64,000 nt of DNA. Origin: Debaryomyces hansenii CBS767 (Eukaryota; Ascomycota; Pichiomycetes; Serinales; Debaryomycetaceae). The number at the start of each line of letters is the position of its first letter. Position 1 is the first letter of the stretch. The position numbers were made by a program, and so were the translations under genes. Shown here one piece after another: positions 18,185 to 29,674 of this stretch. The stretch is from contig NC_006043.2 in assembly GCF_000006445.2 (NCBI RefSeq), positions 682,001-746,000 of the forward strand. Direction: 5' to 3'. Under the pieces are notes generated by a model. That model saw nothing but the letters and a program-made list of their open reading frames with translations. It searched no databases and had not been told where the DNA came from.

Positions 18185-20434
18185 ATGGTATTGAGGCATT
18201 GCATAAATCAATTAACTAGACCAACCAAACTATCGTTCAAGTATTGTATCTTAAAACCAATATTCTTAATGCCACAACAACAAAGTTTAGCTCGATTTTT
18301 CTCTGCATCAGGAAACTTACCGAAGACCAAACCTAGCGTTGACAAGGCAGATATTTCTGAACTGGACAAGCCTTCAATTTCAGAAATAAAGCGAAAGGCT
18401 TCATCTACTATACCAGAAAATGTCGAAAAGAAACTTAAAGTTGAAGCTACTGAGGCTGTAGACTCTGATCCAAGTGAAGTAAGTGAAGAAGATACGAAGG
18501 CACAAGAATTAAGTGATGCTTCCAAGTTAATAAAATTGTCAGAAAAAGAACAAGAAAAACACACATGTACTGAAGCATCGTCGAAGATTCATTATTCCGA
18601 ATTAACTGAGTTGTTTGAAAAAATTGAACAAGAATCATCAAGATTAAAGATAACTGCATTTATTTCACAATTCTATTACCAAATATTGGAGCATGCAACT
18701 TCAGACAAGTTAGTCAAAATCATTTATTTATGTATCAATAGATTAGGACCAGACTATGAGCCAGATCTTGAATTAGGTTTAGGTGAGACTTTACTTATAA
18801 AGGCAATAAGTGAGTGTTACGGGAGGCCCCCAAGCAAGATTAAGAAAGATTATCAAGAGGTGGGTGATCTAGGAATTGTTGCACAGAAATCAAGATCTGG
18901 ACAACCTACTATGTTCAAGCCTACGAGATTAGATATAGTAACTGTTTTTGAAAACTTAACAAAGATTGCAAAATCTACTGGTAAAGACTCACAATCCAAA
19001 AAAATTTCAACCATTAACAAGATGTTAACTGCATGCGAAATGAAAAGCAACGAAGCCAAGTTCTTAATTAGGTCATTGGAAGGTAAATTGAGAATAGGAT
19101 TAGCCGAAAAAACAGTACTTATTGGTTTAGCTCAAGCCTTTGTCAACTATGAAAATAAAAGTAATAAGAAAATCTCCCCCGAGAAATTAGCCCAAGCTGA
19201 AGACATAATTCGTGAAGCGTTTTCACGGATTCCTAATTATGAAATTATTATTAGCAATGCCTATGAACATGGTATATTCAACTTATTGGATTATTGTATA
19301 TTAACTCCTGGTATTCCGTTGAAGCCGATGTTAGCTAAGCCAACGAAATCTGTCAGTGAAATATTAGATAGGTTTCAAGGTGAAGAATTTACTTGTGAAT
19401 ATAAATATGATGGCGAGAGAGCCCAAGTTCATTTATTACCAACGGGCGAGGTTAGGATTTATTCTAGAAATTCAGAAGATATGTCTCAAAGATATCCAGA
19501 TTTGATTTCTATTATCAAAGATTTTCTCAAAACACAAGAGATCTCGGGTAAGCATTCGATGGTGTTAGATTGTGAAGCCGTGGCATGGGATAGGGAAACC
19601 AATAAAATTTTACCGTTCCAAGTATTATCGACTAGAAAGCGTAAAGACGTGGAAGAAAAAGATATTAAAGTTCATATTTGTCTATTCGCATTTGATCTTT
19701 TGTATTATAATGATAAACCTTTGATTACAACATCATTAGCTGAAAGACGTAAGGTTATGTTTGAAAATTTACGACCAATTGAAGGAAAGTTTCAATTTGC
19801 AACATTTAAAAATACTACAAATTTGGATGAATTACAGCACTTTTTGGATCAATCAGTAAAGGACTCGTGTGAAGGATTGATGGTTAAGATGATGAACGGC
19901 ACTGATTCATACTATGAACCATCTAAGAGATCGAGAAATTGGTTAAAATTGAAAAAAGATTATTTAGCGGGGGTTGGTGATTCATTAGATTTAGTAGTTA
20001 TAGGTGCATACATTGGTAAAGGTAAAAGAACAGGCTCGTATGGTGGATTTTTATTGGCTTCCTATAATCAAGATAGTGGTGAGTATGAGACAACTTGTAA
20101 AATAGGTACAGGTTTTTCAGATGAAGACTTGGTATCCATTCATGCAAGATTAAAGCCTACAGAAATACAAAGACCTAAGCCATACTATGTGTATGATACG
20201 ACAAATTCAAACGCAGTACCAGATGTTTGGTTCGAACCAACAACAATATTTGAAGTTTTGACAGCTGATCTATCCTTAAGTCCAATATACAAAGCTGCTC
20301 ATCAACAGTATGGTAAAGGTATATCATTGAGATTTCCTAGGTTTTTACGAATTAGAGACGACAAGGGGACAGAAGATGCTACTAGTTCTACTGAAGTCTC
20401 CGAATTCTACGAACGTCAAGCCAATTTAAACTAA
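18185..20434 (+). CDS. CDC9: DNA ligase I (ATP-dependent), nuclear and probably mitochondrial
   Basis: Joins Okazaki fragments and repair nicks; 749 aa (yeast Cdc9 is 755). The adenylation motif is KYDGER with the active-site Lys407. Other motifs include RIYSRN (about 427), a conserved acidic DCEAVAWD (about 460), CEGLMVKM (about 564) and WLKLKKDY (about 587). Residues 1-28 are basic and hydrophobic without acids, like a mitochondrial presequence. A second ATG at 18269 (Met29) is followed at once by a PCNA-binding PIP box, QQSLARFF (32-39). In Saccharomyces, Cdc9 uses two starts for mitochondrial and nuclear forms, and the arrangement here is the same. The region 40-130 is disordered and the alpha-helical DNA-binding domain follows. 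Confidence 0.96.
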   Translation: MVLRHCINQLTRPTKLSFKYCILKPIFLMPQQQSLARFFSASGNLPKTKPSVDKADISELDKPSISEIKRKASSTIPENVEKKLKVEATEAVDSDPSEVSEEDTKAQELSDASKLIKLSEKEQEKHTCTEASSKIHYSELTELFEKIEQESSRLKITAFISQFYYQILEHATSDKLVKIIYLCINRLGPDYEPDLELGLGETLLIKAISECYGRPPSKIKKDYQEVGDLGIVAQKSRSGQPTMFKPTRLDIVTVFENLTKIAKSTGKDSQSKKISTINKMLTACEMKSNEAKFLIRSLEGKLRIGLAEKTVLIGLAQAFVNYENKSNKKISPEKLAQAEDIIREAFSRIPNYEIIISNAYEHGIFNLLDYCILTPGIPLKPMLAKPTKSVSEILDRFQGEEFTCEYKYDGERAQVHLLPTGEVRIYSRNSEDMSQRYPDLISIIKDFLKTQEISGKHSMVLDCEAVAWDRETNKILPFQVLSTRKRKDVEEKDIKVHICLFAFDLLYYNDKPLITTSLAERRKVMFENLRPIEGKFQFATFKNTTNLDELQHFLDQSVKDSCEGLMVKMMNGTDSYYEPSKRSRNWLKLKKDYLAGVGDSLDLVVIGAYIGKGKRTGSYGGFLLASYNQDSGEYETTCKIGTGFSDEDLVSIHARLKPTEIQRPKPYYVYDTTNSNAVPDVWFEPTTIFEVLTADLSLSPIYKAAHQQYGKGISLRFPRFLRIRDDKGTEDATSSTEVSEFYERQANLN

Positions 20435-20546
20435 AGAAATAAATATTAACTATATATAATTCGTGTACATACAAATGAGTTAAGCAAATTAGTAAATTAC
20501 AGTTCAAATCAAATTAATGCTAGTGATAATAAAAATTTATATACAC

Positions 20547-23039
20547 TCAGTTACCTGCTGCTTTATCTCTACTTTCCCTAATCTTATACTTGATTTTGTC
20601 GCTCAACTTTGATTTAGATGGCTGTTCTTCTTTGAGATTACCAAAATTCAATTCAATGTGAGAATTTGAATCGTATCTGGATACACTTGGCTTGCCAGCA
20701 GGCGAATTATGCACTTTGTAGTTGAAATCATCTGCTATCGATGCCGACAGATGAACAACAGACTGTTGTTCAATTTTTATATCTGGATTCTTAGCATTCA
20801 TATGCAAATGATAATCAGAAAACATTGGAATATTAGTTAATGAATTATCTGAATTCATCAAAGAAATGCCATCGGATACCGAAGAAGAATTCTTCTCATC
20901 TAATGATAATCCGCTAATTGAATCGTCCAGAGCTTGCTTTCTTCTTGCAGCCTTACGATTTTTCATTCTTCTCTTCCTCACTTCTTGAGTCTTCCTTTCT
21001 TCTTCTTCGTCACTATCAACGTAGTCCACGTTATCAGAAATTTTCAAATGCTCCTTCAACTTCAATAAGTTAAAATCGTTTGGAAACAAATCAGGACCAA
21101 AATGATTAACTACGTAAGTAATTTCTTCAGACAATTCATTCCTTAACTTCTTTAAATCTTTAATAGAAGATCCCGATGTAATTGACAAATATAAAGGACG
21201 AATAGATTTGAAGATATCCATACCTTGTTCACCAGTTAGCAACGCCGAATAAGTAACTATCACCCCAAGCATGTATAATATGAACCAGACAAAAAATAAA
21301 CTAACATTCCAATCTTCAAATTTTTTGTACCTATGACAATACCACGTACCGATTGATGCGTAAAAGCTATAGACTAAAGGAGCGATACCCATACTTATCA
21401 ATATTTTCCAAGTAGCAACTACGTCGTTAGCTTTGATTTTCACAGTAGAATTAGCTAATGCTGTCTTTGCCTTCCTCGTGGAATACCACTTTGTACATAT
21501 GAAAACAGGAGAAAACAATGTTGCACCAGGTAAGGCTAATAACATCAATAAAAACAATTTGACAATTCTGAAGAGTAAAATCGGTAAAACTCTCAATTTA
21601 TGAGACTCATCGCATGCTTCAACATGATGATCTGGCAAATATAACTGTTTCAACTGATTGTTGTAAATGATAATCTTCTCCTTTAAGTTTTTGATCTGCT
21701 CTTCGTTCCTAAATGTCTGATAACCTAATACTAATCTTCTGTTCATTTCAACAACCAATGGTAATGGCAAGAATTGAACAAAATTACCAGCATATAATCT
21801 TCTAGCCGCTTGAACAACCATTAAAGTTTCATAATCTTCACAAGTCACCGTTACTGCTTTCAACCCAGTGGTGATAAGATCTAATAGTTCCTTAACTGAT
21901 TCACGATTTGTTTCAGGGTTCAGATACTTCTTGACGAGCTCCTTAGGGATGTCAATAGGATGACCGAATTCGATTACAGCTCTTGATCTGAATTTGTGAG
22001 CGTTAAAATAGTTCATACCACATGGGACAATTTTCACATTACAATCTGGATTATACTCCATAGCACCTAGAGCCATGATTGCAACACCAGCCTTAAGAGG
22101 TAACAAGTCAGTCCTATCATGCGACCCACCCTCTGGAAAAATACCGATACAGTTACCCAAAGATAAATGTCTAAACACAATTTGATACACTTTTTTCTGG
22201 TCGATTCTATCTGCCAGCTTGAAAGAAGTACCGTTTTTAAGCAAGGTGGTGATCTGGTCAGTGCGTTTGAACTCCTTTCTGATAACTAACTCAGTGTCTG
22301 AGATAATCTCCAGGATTTCAGAAGCCCCCAACGACTGAGGCAAAGCCAACATACCCCGGACAGCACACTCCAGCAAAAACTTGGTGTTCTTCCCTGTCAC
22401 ACGGCAGGGATCCAGTTCCACATCAATAAAAATTTTACCTGTAGCTTTCTTCAAATTGTCCTGAGCCCGTATTACTGGAATCGAAAATTGGCATCGAGAC
22501 AAAAACCCAATAATCCGCTGCTTATACGACTTGGCAGCGATTAAAAACGACACCCTCCGTTGTGCCTCTTTTCTAACCTGTCCCATCAAGATAATTGGAT
22601 CCACAAACTGGTTAGCATGTGGAGCAGCCACGAAAATCACCGGTCCCTGGCGAGGAAGCCTGAACGCCCCTCTTGGACGTATCTCCCTGAAAAAGCAATC
22701 ACATACCACCGAAAACATCCACAACACCAAATCAAAGATAACCATCCTGTACCATTGCCTCTGTCTGTGTTCGAATTCGTCCATTTCTTTGTTTCTAACA
22801 AAACTATCCCCACTGGCACTTGCTTTTCTTCCCCGGGATGCTTTATTCCCGTTATCATCATTCAAGTCCATATTAACCTTATCACTGAGATTTGCCTGCC
22901 CATTGCTCTGCAACAATGCTTCGCCTGCGTCTTCACTACTTGAGTGTGCGTTGGTCATCGTTGTAGCGCCAATTTCGTCTTCACAACCAATTAATGTCTG
23001 TCTTCGTGAGTGAAGTAAGCCCTTTCCCACATAGGGCAT
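20547..23039 (-). CDS. SCT1: Glycerol-3-phosphate/DHAP acyltransferase (Gpt2/Sct1 type)
   Basis: ER membrane enzyme making lysophosphatidate from glycerol-3-phosphate or DHAP, the first step of glycerolipid synthesis. It is 830 aa. The acyltransferase motif I is PHANQFVDP (about 138-146) and motif III is GIFPEGGSHDR (about 299-309). Both match yeast Gpt2/Sct1 closely, as do VPCGMNYFNAHKFRSRAVIEFG and MVVQAARRLY. Membrane segments are seen at about 98-116, 480-505, 537-560 and 575-600. The C-terminal third is charged and Ser-rich. Yeasts have paralogues Sct1 and Gpt2 and I cannot tell which this represents. The first ATG gives an N-terminal extension; Met28 is an alternative start. It shares a divergent promoter with FOX2. 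Confidence 0.92.
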   Translation of the reverse strand: MPYVGKGLLHSRRQTLIGCEDEIGATTMTNAHSSSEDAGEALLQSNGQANLSDKVNMDLNDDNGNKASRGRKASASGDSFVRNKEMDEFEHRQRQWYRMVIFDLVLWMFSVVCDCFFREIRPRGAFRLPRQGPVIFVAAPHANQFVDPIILMGQVRKEAQRRVSFLIAAKSYKQRIIGFLSRCQFSIPVIRAQDNLKKATGKIFIDVELDPCRVTGKNTKFLLECAVRGMLALPQSLGASEILEIISDTELVIRKEFKRTDQITTLLKNGTSFKLADRIDQKKVYQIVFRHLSLGNCIGIFPEGGSHDRTDLLPLKAGVAIMALGAMEYNPDCNVKIVPCGMNYFNAHKFRSRAVIEFGHPIDIPKELVKKYLNPETNRESVKELLDLITTGLKAVTVTCEDYETLMVVQAARRLYAGNFVQFLPLPLVVEMNRRLVLGYQTFRNEEQIKNLKEKIIIYNNQLKQLYLPDHHVEACDESHKLRVLPILLFRIVKLFLLMLLALPGATLFSPVFICTKWYSTRKAKTALANSTVKIKANDVVATWKILISMGIAPLVYSFYASIGTWYCHRYKKFEDWNVSLFFVWFILYMLGVIVTYSALLTGEQGMDIFKSIRPLYLSITSGSSIKDLKKLRNELSEEITYVVNHFGPDLFPNDFNLLKLKEHLKISDNVDYVDSDEEEERKTQEVRKRRMKNRKAARRKQALDDSISGLSLDEKNSSSVSDGISLMNSDNSLTNIPMFSDYHLHMNAKNPDIKIEQQSVVHLSASIADDFNYKVHNSPAGKPSVSRYDSNSHIELNFGNLKEEQPSKSKLSDKIKYKIRESRDKAAGN

Positions 23040-23213
23040 ACTGAAAAATATATGTCAATTCTGCCATTTTCGGTCGGGTCTCGACATCCCACAATGGGGC
23101 AACTGGGCCGCTTCTCGTCTGTCCCCCTCTTCTGATGGCCCCGAAACGCGCGTATCCCAGATTCGAACCAAAGTCATTATCGGGGGTTCGATCCTCTCTC
23201 CTGACCTAATTCG

Positions 23214-23227
23214 CATCCCTACACCTC
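23214..23227 (-). promoter_or_regulatory. Telomere-repeat/Rap1-like site upstream of SCT1
   Basis: The minus strand reads GAGGTGTAGGGATG. This contains GGTGTAGGGATG, one mismatch from GGTGTACGGATG, the conserved Rap1-binding core of budding-yeast telomere repeats. As I recall the Debaryomyces telomere unit, all 14 bases match it across the unit junction. It lies about 180 bp upstream of the SCT1 ATG. Confidence 0.45.
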
Positions 23228-23282
23228 TCCCCACCACCTATTTTTTCGAACCCTTAGTCCGCGGCTATCACTTCCGTGCCAA

Positions 23283-23288
23283 CCTCGG
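23283..23288 (+). promoter_or_regulatory. FOX2: CCTCGG fatty-acid response box (distal)
   Basis: CCTCGG is the core bound by FarA/FarB/Ctf1-type zinc-cluster activators of fatty-acid catabolism in filamentous fungi and CTG-clade yeasts. This copy is about 520 bp upstream of the FOX2 ATG. Confidence 0.45.
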
Positions 23289-23574
23289 TATTTCAATTAT
23301 ACCTTACCACAACTCCACTACCAATGGAGTTATGTCTTACGGAACCGTGGAACCGTGAAATCTATCCAGAGTCTCACCGCTGCGTACCACAGTTCCGTAG
23401 TGGGTAGTATATGGTTATTAGAATTGACACTTTCATAGGTATCGATCCTATCAATAACAGTTATTGTAACAGGCCTCCTAGATACTTAAGCGTCCTACAT
23501 ATCGTATCATCTGACCAGCAACCATGTAGATTTGCATAAACGGCCACACTAGACCTCGTTGTATGTAGCTAATT

Positions 23575-23580
23575 CCTCGG
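23575..23580 (+). promoter_or_regulatory. FOX2: CCTCGG fatty-acid response box (proximal)
   Basis: A second CCTCGG in the same orientation, about 225 bp upstream of the FOX2 ATG. Two copies in front of a beta-oxidation gene strengthen the case for Ctf1-type control. Confidence 0.5.
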
Positions 23581-23689
23581 TTATACAAGCATAAGTCCGG
23601 GGAAGGAGTCCTGGTTGTAATTTTCCAACCGGTGTCAATTCGATTCTCTTCACAGGCCGAGCTCAACCCCGCAAATGATTTAAATATAA

Positions 23690-26503
<2,814 letters not shown>

Positions 26504-26648
26504 GCTAGCTTGCTCTCAATCTAGTTATCTTCCGTTTATAATTCTTGAAGAAAATCAAATATATGTTTAATGATATTTATTATATTTAAACTAATTATAC
26601 CGGTAGCAAAATGCAGTGATATTGTATATATAATAGGGAATGCTAGTG

Positions 26649-28958
26649 CTAATTGAATGGGCTCTTTTGAATAAAATCTGATATCTTATTCAATTTGATG
26701 TCGGTAAGTGTTCTGTCATTATCCTCAGTAATTTCTTCTTCCTCTTCTTCCACTTCATCAATATCTAAATCTAGAAATCTATGTATTCCTCCACCTGATG
26801 ATAAAATCGAGCCTGATCTCCTTCTTGGATGAAAAGGTCTTTTAGCTGAACTGGGTACTGAAAAGTCAACAGGAGTATCATTGATTGGATCAATGATAGA
26901 TAAGTGACTTTTCGATGAATCTGTGGTTGAAATTGGAGTCGCCGTCGATAATGGGGAATTCATTATAGGAGATGATGCTGCAGTTGGCACAGCAAAAATA
27001 TTAGATAATGATGAATTGCTTAAATGTTTTGTATTAGTATTAATTCGAGATAAATTACGTGATGCTTTATTTTTTGAATTAGATGAAAGTGGAAATTTGA
27101 AGGATGAATTTGGTAAATTCTTCGAATTCTGATGTACAATAGTCGTATCGGATGTAGTAGATGCATTGATACTGGAACTTGATATTATATTTCTTTGCTG
27201 TGCCGGTAATTGAGGAATTGGACCGGATGGTTTTCTGCTTATTGGTTTTATTAAGGATGGTTTGTTCGCATGCAAATGATTGTAGAAACTATTATTTGTG
27301 TTCATCTTCAAATAGCTTGTTAAATTATGTCCCTTTGGTTCGAAAAACTCTGGCATTTCACCAACTGGTGATGAATACGAATCTGTTAAAGAATCCGTGG
27401 ATGAAAATGCTAAGTCAGAACATATCGATGATGACGATGAATTAATTGAGATCGATGAAGATGAAAAGTTTGATGAATTTGAGAAAGACTTCTGGTGGCC
27501 ACCCAGTTTAAATAAGGCTGATGGGGGTTGAAAATCACTATCCATTCCACGGTTGCTCATGATGTTAGGACTATTTGCTGGCGACGAATTGAATATGGAC
27601 GGGGTATATGTAAATGTTGAAGCCCTTGTCAATCTATTATCCAGCAAATCCTGGGTACCTGGTATGGATATTTCATTGTCAGTATCATTATTGCTCAAAT
27701 TGAATTTTGAAGTTGACCTCTGTCTTTTTAAAATTTTTAAATTTTCGGCATGGGATGTTATTGTTGTAAAGGAATTCGATCTATTATGAGTATTTGAAAG
27801 AGAATTATTTCCCAAGAAATGATTATAAGACTTAGCCCTGGGCAACTTGTTGGCTTGTCTTACCTTTCCCATTTCTAATTCGCAAGTTTTTTGATGGTTG
27901 ACATCTTTCATTTCAATATAAGCTTGAGGATAGCAATGCGATTTGTACTTGTCGTAAAATCCTTTATAGCCACCCTCGAGTACCACTATGTCAGGATAAG
28001 TTAATTTTGGATAATTATTACTATTCAAAATTCTATCACATTTTCTAAGATGTGATGCCATTGTTGGACTCCTAAAAATACTAAACTCACAATGAAAAAT
28101 GTAGAGTCGTCTTTTCGAAGAATCATTGGTATTGTTCCTGATAAATCTCTCTTCCAAGCCTTGCTGAGAAGTGATATTAATTGCATTCATTATATGACCT
28201 CCATCGTATTCGTAATTGAATCTGCAATCAATTACTACATATTCATCAAATTCCTCCTTATAGTCCCCATTTAAAATTCTGAATAGTTCATCTTCATTAA
28301 TTCTTGGTAATAAGTCGTTATCTACCTTGAAGGTATTGATCGTAGTTTTGGGTAAATGGGAATTATCTTCCATGTTGTAAGTCTCCTTCTCTTTGGTGGT
28401 TTGGCACATTGAATGAATCCTACGTATACTTTTGTTTCTAGGAACCATCTGGGTGGGCGATCCACCAATGATATTCGGTTCATTATTCGTAACATCATCC
28501 AGTTCATTTTGGAGTTTCTTCTCTACTTCATCTTCCTTCTTTTCACGTTCCTTATTAGAATATTTGGCTACCAGAGTCATAGATCTAGTCAAACTTTTCT
28601 TTGACGAAGCCAATTTCTTCTTCATACCAGTGAATTCGAGATTGTTAACGAAATTACTCAAATTTCTAAATGGTTTCCTATTAACTAGTGGAGAAGTAAA
28701 TTCATGACTGTCCTCGTCTTTATCTTCACGTTCATCATTGATATGAAGATGATTGATTCCATCTCCCTTCAAACTAAAATAGTCTGAGGCTTCGATAGGC
28801 TTTGTATTTGACGGTGAATCAAAATAGCTACTTAGTGGTCGATCCCTTTTCGTCGTTGTACTTCTGGAATCCATAAATCTTGCCTTTCTACTAACACTCG
28901 TATGATGATTCAAGCCCGCCAGATTATCACTTATCATATCATCACTCCCGTCTTTCAT
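26649..28958 (-). CDS. MIH1: Cdc25-family M-phase phosphatase
   Basis: Removes the inhibitory tyrosine phosphate from Cdc28 to promote mitosis; 769 aa. The catalytic Cdc25/rhodanese domain spans about 215-355. YVVIDCRFNYEYDGGHI is the conserved entry motif and HCEFSIFR is the P-loop, with Cys290 and its Arg in the C-x5-R spacing. VVLEGGYKGFY and then CYPQAYIEM follow. The loop reads SIFRSP rather than the usual SSERGP, which is a notable change but keeps the catalytic pair. The rest of the protein, both N- and C-terminal, is disordered and Ser/Asn-rich. An acidic run EEEEEEITED is near the C-terminus. It converges on FOX2. Confidence 0.93.
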   Translation of the reverse strand: MKDGSDDMISDNLAGLNHHTSVSRKARFMDSRSTTTKRDRPLSSYFDSPSNTKPIEASDYFSLKGDGINHLHINDEREDKDEDSHEFTSPLVNRKPFRNLSNFVNNLEFTGMKKKLASSKKSLTRSMTLVAKYSNKEREKKEDEVEKKLQNELDDVTNNEPNIIGGSPTQMVPRNKSIRRIHSMCQTTKEKETYNMEDNSHLPKTTINTFKVDNDLLPRINEDELFRILNGDYKEEFDEYVVIDCRFNYEYDGGHIMNAINITSQQGLEERFIRNNTNDSSKRRLYIFHCEFSIFRSPTMASHLRKCDRILNSNNYPKLTYPDIVVLEGGYKGFYDKYKSHCYPQAYIEMKDVNHQKTCELEMGKVRQANKLPRAKSYNHFLGNNSLSNTHNRSNSFTTITSHAENLKILKRQRSTSKFNLSNNDTDNEISIPGTQDLLDNRLTRASTFTYTPSIFNSSPANSPNIMSNRGMDSDFQPPSALFKLGGHQKSFSNSSNFSSSSISINSSSSSICSDLAFSSTDSLTDSYSSPVGEMPEFFEPKGHNLTSYLKMNTNNSFYNHLHANKPSLIKPISRKPSGPIPQLPAQQRNIISSSSINASTTSDTTIVHQNSKNLPNSSFKFPLSSNSKNKASRNLSRINTNTKHLSNSSLSNIFAVPTAASSPIMNSPLSTATPISTTDSSKSHLSIIDPINDTPVDFSVPSSAKRPFHPRRRSGSILSSGGGIHRFLDLDIDEVEEEEEEITEDNDRTLTDIKLNKISDFIQKSPFN

Positions 28959-29674
28959 AATGTTGATACAGGGAGATCAAAAGAATATATATTTAGATTC
29001 AATTTCTCCCTAAAACAATTTTGGTCAATCAAACAATAATTAGAATGCGTAACCCACCTTTGTAAAATCAATATTGCGACGAATATGTATCTCACTATAG
29101 TTCGGCAATTGAATCAGGATACACAATGTAAGCTTGTGCCACGTTTAGTACCTTAACAATAGCGTATAAAGATTGATCACTTTTGAAAAGAGCACCTGAA
29201 TTCCTATTGACGTTAATTGCTTGTAATTCTTAGTCAGATCTAACTCTATAACTATTTTTGCCTACTAGTAAAGATTCATATGAAACTATCTCACACTTCA
29301 CAATGAACAATTATGCATTTATTAATTCTTTTTGATGCAATGCTTCACCTAAAGAGCTTCGAATCTCCGTCTTTTACTATAGCAATTAAATAAATTCGCG
29401 TTCTGTGTTTGTTTTTGTTTACAAACGTTTTCTATTAGGAAAGATTTATCACCAAATTGATTCGGCTTTATTCCTGATTCTTCTGTTCAAACAGGAAATG
29501 TTACCAAAAACGAACCAATGGTTCTATTACATGATCGCTTATACGTAGAGACACGTTAAATATGTGAATTTAAAAAATAATCTTACTTCTAATGAGGCTG
29601 GTGCATAATGAATTGGCCTAATGGTCATCTACGGCAAATAAATAAGGTCTTGCATCTTGTTGCTATGTACATTG
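28959..29674. other. Intergenic, MIH1 promoter side
   Basis: Upstream of MIH1 and downstream of the kinase gene. It is AT-rich and holds a forkhead-type TTTGTTTAC (29414-29422). A 66-codon plus-strand frame (29608-29808) mostly overlaps the kinase C-terminus and is a shadow. No gene is seen. Confidence 0.45.
29414..29422 (-). promoter_or_regulatory. Forkhead-type site upstream of MIH1
   Basis: The minus strand reads GTAAACAAA, matching the Fkh1/Fkh2 consensus RTAAAYAAA, about 456 bp upstream of the MIH1 ATG and oriented with it. In AT-rich DNA this may be chance. Confidence 0.3.

Noticed and set aside
23140..23200. tRNA-like B boxes (GATTCGAACC and GGTTCGATCC)
   Set aside because: Neither strand gives a matching T-stem plus acceptor stem or an A box at the right distance.
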